Assembly (NCBI GenBank): GCA_965262305.1 | Contig: CBDHEY010000002.1 | Location: 744,001-808,000, forward strand | Origin: CBDHEY01 sp965262305 | Lineage (GTDB): Bacteria > Pseudomonadota > Gammaproteobacteria > Pseudomonadales > Cellvibrionaceae | DNA: 64,000 nt | Reading direction: 5' to 3' | Part shown: positions 1 through 9,169 of the stretch, piece by piece | Position numbering within the stretch: the first letter of the stretch is position 1 | How the letters are laid out: every line of letters starts with the position of its first letter | Made by a program: the position numbers and the translations under genes | The notes under the pieces: model-generated | The model's database searches: none | The model's input: only the letters and a program-made list of their open reading frames with translations | Told to the model about the DNA's origin: nothing

Positions 1-2
1 AC

Positions 3-410
3 CTTCAGGGTGCTAGAGGCATATTAGTGAATATCACCGCAGGAATGGATTTATCTTTAGGTGAGTTTTCGGAGGTGGGTGACACCATTGAAGAGTTCGC
101 TTCATCGGATGCTACTGTTGTAGTGGGAACAGTTATCGATCCCGAAATGTCAGATGAATTACGAGTTACAGTAGTAGCTACGGGCCTAGGCGGTGCAGTC
201 TCGTCACTCACTCCTGAAAAGCAAGAAGCTAAAGTTGTCGTTGATAACACAATGAGCAGTGATGGCAGGCCTAATTACTCTGTTCTCGATAAGCCAACAG
301 TGATGAGAAATACAACAAAGTCGGCTCATTCCTCTAGTGCTGCTAAAGACCTAGACAGCGATATGGAATATCTGGATATTCCGGCGTTTTTGCGTAAACA
401 AGCCGATTAA
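3..410 (+). CDS. ftsZ: FtsZ, C-terminal part (5' end outside window)
   Basis: This is the tail of the tubulin-like GTPase that forms the cytokinetic Z-ring. The reading frame is open from the window edge (frame starting at base 3) and covers the second domain, the variable acidic/Ser-rich linker and the conserved C-terminal tail. The tail reads DIPAFLRKQAD, the peptide that binds FtsA and ZipA. Internal GTG/ATG codons are not the true start because the frame runs out of the window. lpxC follows on the same strand, the standard end of the division/cell-wall cluster in gammaproteobacteria. The GTPase domain itself is not visible. Confidence 0.97.
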   Translation, partial: LQGARGILVNITAGMDLSLGEFSEVGDTIEEFASSDATVVVGTVIDPEMSDELRVTVVATGLGGAVSSLTPEKQEAKVVVDNTMSSDGRPNYSVLDKPTVMRNTTKSAHSSSAAKDLDSDMEYLDIPAFLRKQAD

Positions 411-421
411 TTCATCGGCTT
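400..421 (+). terminator. Hairpin overlapping the ftsZ stop codon
   Basis: A perfect 8-bp inverted repeat, AAGCCGAT and ATCGGCTT with a 6-base loop, spans the ftsZ stop codon. The sequence after it is only mildly T-rich, so it is a weak terminator or mRNA-stabilising hairpin rather than a textbook intrinsic terminator. Confidence 0.45.
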
Positions 422-475
422 GGCGTTATTTTCCTTTAGTTTCAAGGCTGAGAAAGTGTTTACCCTTTCACTAAC

Positions 476-503
476 TTGACCTTGGAACCAATTTGGATAA
501 TAA
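476..503 (+). promoter_or_regulatory. Possible sigma-70 promoter upstream of lpxC
   Basis: TTGACC at 476-481 is followed after 16 bases by TAATAA at 498-503 (or GATAAT at 496-501 with a short 14-base spacer). It lies in the 271-base gap between ftsZ and lpxC and could drive lpxC separately. AT-rich DNA gives many chance matches, so this is tentative. Confidence 0.3.
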
Positions 504-681
504 GAATCTCATTCGTTGGAAATGATATTTATTTTATTTTGCATTTTTGCTTGCTATTTGTCGAAGTTATAGTGTTCAATAATTCGACGGTATCGATTGT
601 AAAAAATAATTCATTTGATATTATGCCCGCCCGTTTGAGCCACACCAAATTAGTGGTTAATTTTTCCTAAGTTGGATCATT

Positions 682-1593
682 ATGATAAGACAACGAACTT
701 TAAAAAATGAAATTCGTGCAACTGGAGTTGGATTGCATACTGGTCAAAAAGTGTACTTAACATTACGTCCCGCGCCGGTAGATTATGGTATCGCGTTTCG
801 ACGTATTGATTTGAACCCTCCTGTAGAAATAAAAGCGATCGCTGAAAATGTTGGCGATACTATGCTATCAACAACGCTAACTTCTGGAAACGTAAGAATA
901 TCAACGGTGGAGCATTTGCTTTCTGCTATGGCAGGTCTTGGAATTGATAATGCAATAATAGATCTAAGTGCAGACGAAGTGCCAATTATGGATGGAAGCG
1001 CGAGCCCATTTGTTTTCTTGATTCAATCTGCCGGTATTGAAGAGCAGAATGCGCCAAAAAAATTCTTAAAAATTACTAAACCCGTAACGGTTGATGATGG
1101 TGACAAAAAAGCATCTTTTCTGCCGTTTGATGGGTTCAAAGTTTCTTTCACAATCGATTTTGACCACCCTGTATTTAAAGGGCGTAAGCTAGACGCACAC
1201 ATTGATTTTTCTAGTACGTCTTTTGTTAAGGAAATTTCTCGCGCTAGAACATTTGGATTTATGCATGAATTTGAATATCTCCGGTCCAAAGGCCTTGCCA
1301 AGGGTGGAAGCGTAGATAATGCGATAGTGGTGGATAATTACCGCATAGTGAACGAAGATGGTTTAAGGTACGACGACGAGTTTGTGAAGCACAAGGTGCT
1401 TGATGCAATTGGAGATCTCTATCTTTTGGGAAACAGTTTGATCGGTGAGTTTAAGGCATATAAGTCTGGGCATGGATTAAACAATAAATCGATTAGAGCG
1501 TTAATGAAACAAACTGACGCGTGGGAGATGGTAACGTTTGAAGAAGCTCAAGCGCCAATTTCATACGTTAAGCCTTTGGCCGCAGCCGTTTAG
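682..1593 (+). CDS. lpxC: UDP-3-O-acyl-N-acetylglucosamine deacetylase LpxC
   Basis: This enzyme carries out the zinc-dependent committed step of lipid A synthesis in the cytoplasm. The 303-residue length is typical. It starts MIRQRTLKN with the family motif GVGLHTG near residue 15. The zinc ligands correspond to H78 (in STVEHLL), H237 and D241 (in HKVLDAIGD), and the catalytic His to H264 (in SGHGLNN). The start follows a 271-base gap after ftsZ, so it may have its own promoter. In other gammaproteobacteria LpxC is controlled by FtsH-dependent proteolysis; this sequence does not show that directly. The assignment is secure. Confidence 0.98.
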   Translation: MIRQRTLKNEIRATGVGLHTGQKVYLTLRPAPVDYGIAFRRIDLNPPVEIKAIAENVGDTMLSTTLTSGNVRISTVEHLLSAMAGLGIDNAIIDLSADEVPIMDGSASPFVFLIQSAGIEEQNAPKKFLKITKPVTVDDGDKKASFLPFDGFKVSFTIDFDHPVFKGRKLDAHIDFSSTSFVKEISRARTFGFMHEFEYLRSKGLAKGGSVDNAIVVDNYRIVNEDGLRYDDEFVKHKVLDAIGDLYLLGNSLIGEFKAYKSGHGLNNKSIRALMKQTDAWEMVTFEEAQAPISYVKPLAAAV

Positions 1594-1817
1594 GTCAGCC
1601 ATTTATAATATCTCGATTATATATAACTTTATTCTTTGTCTGGCATTGGCTTTTGTCTTTTTTTGTGCCATAGTTCGGCCCAAAGCGAGGGATTCTGGGC
1701 CCTCGATCGTAATTTCTATCTTATAATAAATAATACGAATTGTTATTTGCCTACCTAATTGCATATCGGTAGTTAGTGAGCAATGAGGTTTTGATTTAGT
1801 TTTAAGGCTACTTTGGG

Positions 1818-2738
1818 ATGAAAATTATAGTCATCGGTAAGCGACGTGGTCGCACTCGCAGCTTCACGCTGGGCGGGTGGACGAAGTCTTTGCTTTCTGT
1901 ATGTCTTGTGGGTATTCCTGTAAGCCTAGCTTCTTGGATAGTTGCTGAAAAATCTCCCAGTATTCTTAATGCTCAAACCACTAAAGCTTGGGAAGATGCC
2001 CTAGAAGAGCAAGCCTCTAAAGTAGACGAGGCAACCAGTGAATCCGAGCAAAAGATCGCAGCATTGACCTTAAGAGTTGCTGAATTACAAGCAAGGCTTG
2101 TGCGTTTAGATGCGCTCGGAGATCGGTTAACTAAGATTGCGAAGCTAGATAACGGTGAGTTTGATTTTAGCCGCAAACCCGCACTTGGTGGACCTGAAAA
2201 GCCGCTAGAGCAAGAAGAAAGTAATTTTGCTGAGTTTCAGCAAAATCTTATGTCACTCGGGCTACAAATAGAAGACCGTCAGCAGCAGCTCGCCACCTTA
2301 GAAACACTTATAGCAAATCGAAAAATTTTAAATGATGTTTTTATTGCGGGTAGACCAATTAAAAAAGGCTGGATGTCCTCGAGGTTTGGGCGTCGAACTG
2401 ATCCTTTTACAGGTCGTATCGCTTGGCATGAGGGGGTCGATTTTGCGGGCAAGGAAGGCTCCGAAATTATTGCAGTAGCCTCAGGTGTGGTCACCTGGTC
2501 TGGTGAACATTATGGTTTTGGATACATGGTTGAGATTAACCATGGGAATGGATTTAGTACAAGGTATGCTCACTGTAAAGAAAACCTTGTTAAAGTTGGA
2601 GACGTGGTCAAAAAAGGACAAGTTGTCGCCTTAATGGGGTCTACCGGGCGATCAACAGGCCCTCATGTGCATTTCGAAGTATACAAAAATGGTCGCCCAG
2701 TCGATCCTTCATCCTATATTCATCGCGCTAGTCGATAA
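1818..2738 (+). CDS. Membrane-anchored M23 (LytM) peptidase with coiled coil
   Basis: The 306-residue protein has a short basic N-terminus, one membrane segment at about residues 24-43, a coiled coil (about 57-110 and 135-172) and a C-terminal LytM domain. The domain carries the metal-binding HxxxD motif (H204, D208) and the HxH motif (H283, H285), so it is probably an active peptidoglycan endopeptidase in the periplasm, unlike EnvC/NlpD-type factors that lack these residues. A peptidase of this kind sits between lpxC and secA in Pseudomonas as well. Substrate and partners cannot be read from sequence. Confidence 0.92.
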   Translation: MKIIVIGKRRGRTRSFTLGGWTKSLLSVCLVGIPVSLASWIVAEKSPSILNAQTTKAWEDALEEQASKVDEATSESEQKIAALTLRVAELQARLVRLDALGDRLTKIAKLDNGEFDFSRKPALGGPEKPLEQEESNFAEFQQNLMSLGLQIEDRQQQLATLETLIANRKILNDVFIAGRPIKKGWMSSRFGRRTDPFTGRIAWHEGVDFAGKEGSEIIAVASGVVTWSGEHYGFGYMVEINHGNGFSTRYAHCKENLVKVGDVVKKGQVVALMGSTGRSTGPHVHFEVYKNGRPVDPSSYIHRASR

Positions 2739-2815
2739 TATTCCTTTTTATAATCTTTTTTTTTGAACTTCAAACACTATATTTGAGTCAATCCCAAATT
2801 TAAGTTGGACGAATT

Positions 2816-5692
2816 ATGTTAGGTAATGTTTTTAAGGTTGTTTTCGGATCAAAAAATGATCGAGAACTTAAGCGAATGGGCAAAATCGTTAAAAAGATTA
2901 ATGCTCTGGAAGAATCTTTTTCCGAATTTTCTGATGAAGATTTAAAAAATAAAACTAACGAATTTAAAGAGCGTTTCCAAAAAGGTGAAACGCTTGACCA
3001 GCTTTTACCCGAAGCCTTTGCTGTTGCGAGAGAAGCTGGTAAGCGGTCGATGGGAATGCGCCACTACGATGTTCAGTTGATTGGAGGTATTACGCTTCAT
3101 CAAGGACGTATTTCAGAGATGAGAACAGGTGAGGGTAAGACGTTGATGTGTACTCTTGCGGCCTACCTAAATGCACTGTCAGGTAACGGAGTGCATATTG
3201 TAACAGTGAATGATTATTTGGCTCGGCGTGATGCGAATTGGATGAAGCCGCTTTATGAATCGCTCGGACTTACCGTTGGTTCCGTTGTTTCCATGCAGCC
3301 ACCTAATGAAAAGTTTGAAGCCTATCGAGCAGACATTACCTACGGCACGAATAATGAATTTGGTTTCGATTATTTACGTGACAATATGGCCATGCGTAAA
3401 GAAGACCGCATGCAGCGGCCATTGAGTTTCGCGATTGTCGATGAGGTAGATTCCATATTAATAGACGAGGCTAGGACTCCTCTTATTATCTCTGGTGCTG
3501 CAGAAGATAGTTCGCAGCTCTACAGAAGTATGAATAAATTGATACCCCGTTTAGAAGGACAGGGGTATCACGATGCCCTGAGAAATCAAAAGATTCAATC
3601 GGGTAAAGTGACAATTATTGATGAAGCTGAAAAAGAAATCGAAACGATTGATACCTTCAAGGCTATCGAAAAAGCAGACCTTGCCGATGCCGATTTAGTA
3701 TTAATGCCTGGCACCAAGAAAAACCATTGCATGATTGTTCCGCGCGGGCATTTTTCGCTTGATGAAAAAAATAGACAAATAGAACTTACCGAAAAAGGGC
3801 ATGAGCTTGTTGAGGATCTTCTCATTAAAGAAGGTCACTTAGAAGAAAATGACTCACTTTATTCTGCTGCAAACTTATCTTTACTTCATCATGTGCAGAC
3901 GGCAATTCGGGCTCACAAGTTATTCCAAAAAAATGTTGAATACATTATTCAAGATCAACAGGTAGTATTGATTGATGAGCATACAGGACGAACCATGCCC
4001 GGACGTCGTTTATCCGATGGCCTGCACCAAGCACTAGAAGCAAAAGAGGGCGTTGCTATTCAAGCGGAAAGCCAAACACTCGCTTCTACAACATTTCAGA
4101 ATTACTTCCGGCTATACCCTAAACTATCTGGCATGACGGGCACCGCAGATACAGAAGCCTTTGAATTCAATCACATATATGGTTTGGATGTTGTTGTCAT
4201 ACCACCTAACAAGAAAATTCAACGTAAAGACCTAAATGATCTGATCTACCTTTCTATTGAAGAGAAATATGATGCGATTGTTGAAGATATTCGTAAAATT
4301 CAAGAGAGCAAAGCGCCGATACTAGTAGGAACAGCTTCTGTAGAAACCTCTGAATCCATGTCGGCTCGGCTGAAAAAGGCTGGCATTAAACACGAGGTGC
4401 TTAATGCCAAACACCATGAGAGGGAAGCTGAAATTATTGCTGAAGCTGGCCGGCCAGGTGCAGTAACAATTGCAACCAATATGGCAGGTCGAGGAACAGA
4501 CATTGTTCTAGGTGGCAATTGGGAAGTTGAAGTTGCCAAAATTGAAAACCCGAATGATTCGGATATTGAAAAAATTAAAGACGAATGGAAACATCGTAAT
4601 GAACAAGTTAAAGAGGCGGGAGGGCTTCATATTATTGGTACAGAACGCCACGAATCTCGCCGCATAGATAATCAGTTAAGGGGGCGTGCTGGAAGGCAAG
4701 GAGATCCAGGGTTCTCTCGTTTTTACCTTTCGCTCGAAGACAATTTAATGAGGATCTTCGCATCTGATCGTATGCGTAATTTAATGAAGTCCTTGGGAAT
4801 GGAAAAAGGTGAAGCTATAGAACACCGTATGGTGACTAATGCAATCGAGAAAGCCCAGCGTAAAGTTGAAGGTCGTAATTTTGATTATCGTAAACAAATT
4901 TTGGAGTACGATGATGTTGCAAACGATCAGCGTAGGGTTATTTACAATCAACGAAACGAGCTTCTGGAATCTGAAGATATTCAAGACGTAATCGCTGGTA
5001 TTAATGAGGAAGTTGTCGATTCGACAATTTCTGGTTATATCCCTCCACAAAGCGTTGCAGAACAATGGGATATTCAAGGGTTAGAGCAAGCGCTTAATAA
5101 TGACTATGGAATCGATCTTTCAATTAAAAAATGGTTAGACGATGACGATAAACTCTACGAAGAGCCTTTGCGTGAAAAGATAATTTCTGCAGTGAATGGA
5201 GTATACAATGAGAAAGCTGAAAGAATAGGACCTGTTATCCGTACGCTGGAAAAGCAAGTTATGTTACAGGTGCTAGATACGCTTTGGAAAGAACATTTAC
5301 AAAGTATGGACATGTTACGTCAAGGAATTGGTTTACGTGCATATGCTCAGCGTAATCCTAAACAAGAATATAAGCGTGAATCATTCGAACTCTTCGAAGC
5401 CCTATTAGAAAAGTTGAAGTTTGAGGTCACTAGGATTCTACTTCGAATAGAGCCAATGACCCAAGAGCAGCTGGAAGATATGGAGCGCAAGCGATTAGAA
5501 GCTGCTGAACGTCAAAAGCTTAAGATGGAACACGAACAAATTTCACAGCTCGAAAGTAATTCACAAAATAATCAAGAAACTTCTTCTATAGACAAGCCAT
5601 TTGTTCGTCAAACGGCGAAAGTGGGGCGTAACGCTCCTTGTCCGTGTGGCTCGGGTAAAAAGTACAAAGCTTGTTGTGGTAAGTTGGCGTAA
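2816..5692 (+). CDS. secA: Preprotein translocase ATPase SecA
   Basis: SecA is the ATP-driven motor that pushes unfolded preproteins through SecYEG. The protein has 958 residues. Walker A GEGKT is at residues 105-109 and the DEVD Walker B box at 209-212. The preprotein-crosslinking and second helicase domains follow (IATNMAGRGTDIVLGG, then the RIDNQLRGRAGRQGD arginine-finger motif). A Lys/Glu-rich linker leads to the C-terminal zinc-binding SEC-C motif CPCGSGKKYKACCG, which binds SecB and lipids. There is no secM gene upstream; the M23 peptidase occupies that place. argJ begins 24 bases downstream, so the two may be co-transcribed. Confidence 0.99.
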   Translation: MLGNVFKVVFGSKNDRELKRMGKIVKKINALEESFSEFSDEDLKNKTNEFKERFQKGETLDQLLPEAFAVAREAGKRSMGMRHYDVQLIGGITLHQGRISEMRTGEGKTLMCTLAAYLNALSGNGVHIVTVNDYLARRDANWMKPLYESLGLTVGSVVSMQPPNEKFEAYRADITYGTNNEFGFDYLRDNMAMRKEDRMQRPLSFAIVDEVDSILIDEARTPLIISGAAEDSSQLYRSMNKLIPRLEGQGYHDALRNQKIQSGKVTIIDEAEKEIETIDTFKAIEKADLADADLVLMPGTKKNHCMIVPRGHFSLDEKNRQIELTEKGHELVEDLLIKEGHLEENDSLYSAANLSLLHHVQTAIRAHKLFQKNVEYIIQDQQVVLIDEHTGRTMPGRRLSDGLHQALEAKEGVAIQAESQTLASTTFQNYFRLYPKLSGMTGTADTEAFEFNHIYGLDVVVIPPNKKIQRKDLNDLIYLSIEEKYDAIVEDIRKIQESKAPILVGTASVETSESMSARLKKAGIKHEVLNAKHHEREAEIIAEAGRPGAVTIATNMAGRGTDIVLGGNWEVEVAKIENPNDSDIEKIKDEWKHRNEQVKEAGGLHIIGTERHESRRIDNQLRGRAGRQGDPGFSRFYLSLEDNLMRIFASDRMRNLMKSLGMEKGEAIEHRMVTNAIEKAQRKVEGRNFDYRKQILEYDDVANDQRRVIYNQRNELLESEDIQDVIAGINEEVVDSTISGYIPPQSVAEQWDIQGLEQALNNDYGIDLSIKKWLDDDDKLYEEPLREKIISAVNGVYNEKAERIGPVIRTLEKQVMLQVLDTLWKEHLQSMDMLRQGIGLRAYAQRNPKQEYKRESFELFEALLEKLKFEVTRILLRIEPMTQEQLEDMERKRLEAAERQKLKMEHEQISQLESNSQNNQETSSIDKPFVRQTAKVGRNAPCPCGSGKKYKACCGKLA

Positions 5693-5716
5693 GCGTTATA
5701 GGCTATAAATTAAATT

Positions 5717-6931
5717 ATGATAACCGATCCAGATTGGAATTCAATTTATGCAGTAGATGGCGTAAGGCTGGGCACTGTGGCTGCGGGAATCAAATATGCA
5801 GATCGAGACGATTTGTTGCTTGTGGAATTGTGTGATGGTTCGACAGTTGCTGGTGCTTTTACTCAAAATGCATTCTGCGCTGCTCCAGTGACAATTGCAA
5901 AAAAACATTTAGCTAGTTCTAGCCCGCGTTATTTTGTAATTAATTCTGGAAACGCTAATGCGTGTACTGGACAAGAGGGGTTGGATTCGGCGCTTTCTGT
6001 CTGCTCAACGCTAGCAAAACAATCAGGTGTAAATTTTGAAGATGTTTTACCTTTTTCAACAGGAGTGATAGGTGAAATTTTAGATTCAAATAAAATTAAT
6101 GCTGCACTGCCTCGAGCTATAGGCAACTTAAATTCAGAATCGTGGGAACAAGCGGCTCGAGCGATAATGACGACGGATACTGTTCCTAAAGCATCTAGCC
6201 GTCGAATTATAATAAATGGAATTGAAGTGACCGTCACTGGAATCTCGAAAGGTTCCGGTATGATTTGCCCTAATATGGCGACGATGTTGTCTTATGTTTT
6301 TACTGATGTTCAAATTTCACAAGCGTTATTGCAACAGATCTCAAATGAGAGCGTTAGCCAATCATTTAACAGAATAACGGTTGATGGGGATACTTCTACA
6401 AATGATGCGAGTATGATTGTCGCCACTGGCCGCAGTGATCTAAATATTGATGAGCTAGGCGGGGACTCCTTACAAAAATTTAAAGCTGCCATTTTAGAAG
6501 TTTATCAGGAACTTGCGAAATTCATCGTTTACGACGGTGAAGGCGCGACTAAATTTGTTGAAGTTTTAGTAGAAAATGCCAAAAACTCTGAAGAATCTCT
6601 AAATGTTGCCTATTCCATTGCTCACTCTCCGTTAGTAAAAACAGCAATGTTTGCATCAGATCCGAATTGGGGGAGAATTGTTGCAGCAATTGGAAATGCG
6701 CCTATTGAAAATCTCGATTCCAGTTTGGTCGATGTTTGGTTGGATAAAGTCAAAATCGTTGAAAATGGAGAGCGAGCAGTTGAATATACCGAAGAACAAG
6801 GTAAATCGATATTTAACAAATCAGAATTTTTAATCCGCGTGAATTTAAGGCGGGGTGAAGCATCAGAAAAGATTTGGACATCTGATTTGTCTCATGAATA
6901 TGTTCGTATAAACGCGGAATATCGTTCCTAG
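5717..6931 (+). CDS. argJ: Arginine biosynthesis bifunctional protein ArgJ
   Basis: ArgJ is the ornithine acetyltransferase / N-acetylglutamate synthase that recycles the acetyl group in arginine synthesis. The 404-residue protein has the self-cleavage motif NMATML with the Ala188-Thr189 bond; Thr189 becomes the nucleophile of the beta chain. The C-terminus is the conserved region around KIWTSDLSHEYVRINAEYRS. It sits between secA and mutT as in Pseudomonas. Whether it is monofunctional or bifunctional cannot be decided from sequence alone. Confidence 0.97.
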   Translation: MITDPDWNSIYAVDGVRLGTVAAGIKYADRDDLLLVELCDGSTVAGAFTQNAFCAAPVTIAKKHLASSSPRYFVINSGNANACTGQEGLDSALSVCSTLAKQSGVNFEDVLPFSTGVIGEILDSNKINAALPRAIGNLNSESWEQAARAIMTTDTVPKASSRRIIINGIEVTVTGISKGSGMICPNMATMLSYVFTDVQISQALLQQISNESVSQSFNRITVDGDTSTNDASMIVATGRSDLNIDELGGDSLQKFKAAILEVYQELAKFIVYDGEGATKFVEVLVENAKNSEESLNVAYSIAHSPLVKTAMFASDPNWGRIVAAIGNAPIENLDSSLVDVWLDKVKIVENGERAVEYTEEQGKSIFNKSEFLIRVNLRRGEASEKIWTSDLSHEYVRINAEYRS

Positions 6932-6996
6932 TATATTTTTTAGAACGAGCCACTCTTATCTGAAATTTGATATTCAATCCAGAAAGAAAAAGCATT

Positions 6997-7413
6997 ATGT
7001 CGAAGAGAATTCATGTTGTTGTTGGTCTTCTAATAAACTCAAGTGGCGAAATTTGTATTTCCAAACGCCCCGAAGGAAAGCATTTAGGTGGCTTTTGGGA
7101 GTTTCCTGGTGGAAAAGTAGAATTAAATGAAAGTCCATTTGATGCGCTAAAGAGAGAAATTTTAGAAGAGTTAGAGCTAACTATTGAAGCTGCTGATAGC
7201 TTTATGGAAATAAGCTTCGATTATCCCGAAAAAATGGTGTTCTTAGATGTATTTCGATCATACAGGTTTTATGGGGAGTCATTGCAAAAACAGGGTGTTG
7301 GGAAAGAAGGGCAGGAATTTCGCTGGGTAAAAATATCGGATCTTTCTAGTTACAAATTTCCCGAGGCGAATGAACCTATCGTACTCAAACTCATTGAAGG
7401 AGCTAATTCTTAA
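6997..7413 (+). CDS. mutT: MutT-like Nudix hydrolase
   Basis: This is a probable 8-oxo-dGTP diphosphatase that cleans the nucleotide pool of oxidised dGTP. From the ATG at 6997 (preceded by AGAAAG) the product is 138 residues and starts MSKRIHVVVGLL, matching MutT; an upstream TTG at 6967 would add ten unlikely residues. The Nudix box is present (GGKVELNE, seven residues, REILEELEL), with Glu in place of the usual Gly near its end; the metal-binding glutamates are kept. The region around EFPGG matches true MutT. It is convergent with yacG. Confidence 0.92.
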   Translation: MSKRIHVVVGLLINSSGEICISKRPEGKHLGGFWEFPGGKVELNESPFDALKREILEELELTIEAADSFMEISFDYPEKMVFLDVFRSYRFYGESLQKQGVGKEGQEFRWVKISDLSSYKFPEANEPIVLKLIEGANS

Positions 7414-7446
7414 AACAATTTTTTTGACTGACCTTTCGATAGCGTA

Positions 7447-7644
7447 TTAATCAACGTTTTCTTCTGACCACATGTCTTCTTCATCAAGAAATTTACCAGG
7501 GATTTTATGGTTTTCTGTAGCCCATTCACCAAAATCCAGAGATTTACAACGTTCGCTACAGAAAGGGCGAAAACGTGATTTTTCATTCATTATTACCTGC
7601 GTAGAACAGGTTGGACAGTTAACAGAAAGCACTTTAACAGTCAT
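7447..7644 (-). CDS. yacG: DNA gyrase inhibitor / zinc-binding protein YacG
   Basis: This 65-residue zinc-ribbon protein starts MTVKVLSVNCPTC. It has the four zinc ligands in the YacG pattern (CPTC near the N-terminus, CSERC downstream), then the family motif C-K-x-L-D-x-G-x-W and an acidic tail. The start chosen overlaps the end of coaE by 11 bases; an in-frame start at 7668 would only add a charged extension not seen in the family. It is the last gene of the pilB-pilC-pilD-coaE-yacG operon. In E. coli the homologue binds GyrB; that role is transferred by family. Confidence 0.92.
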   Translation of the reverse strand: MTVKVLSVNCPTCSTQVIMNEKSRFRPFCSERCKSLDFGEWATENHKIPGKFLDEEDMWSEENVD

Positions 7645-8275
7645 GGTTTCTCTTTTTTCCTTCAGCAAAAGACAGGTATTTTTGGTGTAGTTTATTAACC
7701 TGATTCAAGGTAAATTCGATGCTGTGAGAATTGTCTATCACATCATCTGCAAACTCAAGTCGAAGTTTACGATCCATCTGGCTGTTTATAATTTTCTTAA
7801 TTTCGTCTCTAGTAGTTCGATCTCTATGGGTTGCCCTATTTAGTTGAATATCTTCCGACACATCTACTACTAGAATCAAATTTGTTAACAGTTTGGTATC
7901 GGTTTCTAATAATAGTGGGGAGCTAAGTATTGAATAAGCTGAAAAGGAGGTTGATAACTGGCTGATAGTTTCTTCTCTAATAAGTGGGTGAAGTAACTCT
8001 TCTAACCATTTTTTTTCTTGTTGATCCGAAAAAATAATTTTCCTAAGTTTTTTCCTATCGAGAAAGCTATTATCGTCTAAAATTTCTTCGCCAAAGCGAT
8101 TAACGATCTTCTCTAGCCCCCTGCTTCCCGGTTCGACAACTTTTCGTGATACTACGTCAGAATCAACTATTTTAATATTTTTTTTTGAAAACATATCTGA
8201 TACAAGTGACTTTCCGCTGCCTATTCCGCCAGTAAGGCCGACTATCAGCTTATTCGGATTTGTATCAGCTGACAT
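7634..8275 (-). CDS. coaE: Dephospho-CoA kinase CoaE
   Basis: CoaE is the last enzyme of coenzyme A synthesis and phosphorylates the 3'-hydroxyl of dephospho-CoA. The 213-residue protein has the P-loop GGIGSGKS at residues 16-23 and later RxxxR-type lid residues (NRATHRDRTTRDEI). It overlaps pilD by 11 bases upstream and yacG by 11 bases downstream, a tightly packed operon that is widely conserved in this order. Confidence 0.97.
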   Translation of the reverse strand: MSADTNPNKLIVGLTGGIGSGKSLVSDMFSKKNIKIVDSDVVSRKVVEPGSRGLEKIVNRFGEEILDDNSFLDRKKLRKIIFSDQQEKKWLEELLHPLIREETISQLSTSFSAYSILSSPLLLETDTKLLTNLILVVDVSEDIQLNRATHRDRTTRDEIKKIINSQMDRKLRLEFADDVIDNSHSIEFTLNQVNKLHQKYLSFAEGKKRNHDC

Positions 8276-9161
8276 TAAACTGATTTAAATAGGTTTCTGT
8301 AATCTGAGTTCCCCAAATAAATGCAATCCAACCGGCAATAGCGAGGTAGGGGCCAAAGGGAATGGGTTTGTTTTTATCTTTTCCTAGCGCAACTATTGCG
8401 CCAATACCGATAATAGCCCCAACAAGAGAGGACAAAAGAATTATAAGCGGGAGCATCTGCCACCCCATCCATGCTCCTAACGCTGCGAGAAGCTTAAAAT
8501 CTCCAAATCCCATACCTTCTTTGCCTGTTAATAACTTAAACGCCCAATAGACACTCCAAAGTGATAAATACCCTAAAGCTGCTCCGAATAACGCGCTGTT
8601 TAAATCAGTAAATAGGTTAAACGAATTTGCGATGAGTCCGACCCATAAGAGGGGTAATGTGATATTGTCAGGCAACAATTGATGGTCGATATCAATCATC
8701 GTTAGGCAAATTAAGCACCATGTTAGAAATATTGCTAAATAAGCCTCATTTGTTAAACCATAAACGCCGATCAAGAAAGCGGTAAGTAAACCTGTGATAA
8801 GTTCAATTGTAGGGTATCGTAGACTTATTGGCGTTTGGCAATTGTTGCATTTTCCTCTTAATAAAAGATAACTTATTAAAGGAATATTTTGCCAAATTTT
8901 AATTGGGCTTTTGCATGCAGGACAGTGTGAACGAGGAACTGCGAGGTTAAAATTTTCTACTTTGTCTGTATCTTCTTTTTTGTTGGAAAAAAAGACTTTT
9001 GTTTCTCCATCGCCATGCTCTTTTAAAAACTCACAACAATCTTTTCTCCACCCATTGTAGAGAATTATAGGCAAGCGAAAGATAACAACATTTAAAAAAC
9101 TGCCGACTAATAAACCGAAAATTAAACCATTTCCGATAATAAATGCATCGGCGATAGACAT
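8265..9161 (-). CDS. pilD: Type IV prepilin peptidase / N-methyltransferase PilD
   Basis: PilD is the inner-membrane aspartic protease that cleaves the leader of type IV pilins and type II secretion pseudopilins and N-methylates the new terminus. The 298-residue protein has the cytoplasmic cysteine tetrad C80, C83, C105, C108. The two catalytic aspartates lie in the motifs MIDIDHQLLPD (D157) and GFGDFKLL (D221). Several hydrophobic helices follow from about residue 118. It lies directly after pilC in the pilBCD operon. Confidence 0.97.
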   Translation of the reverse strand: MSIADAFIIGNGLIFGLLVGSFLNVVIFRLPIILYNGWRKDCCEFLKEHGDGETKVFFSNKKEDTDKVENFNLAVPRSHCPACKSPIKIWQNIPLISYLLLRGKCNNCQTPISLRYPTIELITGLLTAFLIGVYGLTNEAYLAIFLTWCLICLTMIDIDHQLLPDNITLPLLWVGLIANSFNLFTDLNSALFGAALGYLSLWSVYWAFKLLTGKEGMGFGDFKLLAALGAWMGWQMLPLIILLSSLVGAIIGIGAIVALGKDKNKPIPFGPYLAIAGWIAFIWGTQITETYLNQFNVS

Positions 9162-9169
9162 AAAATTCC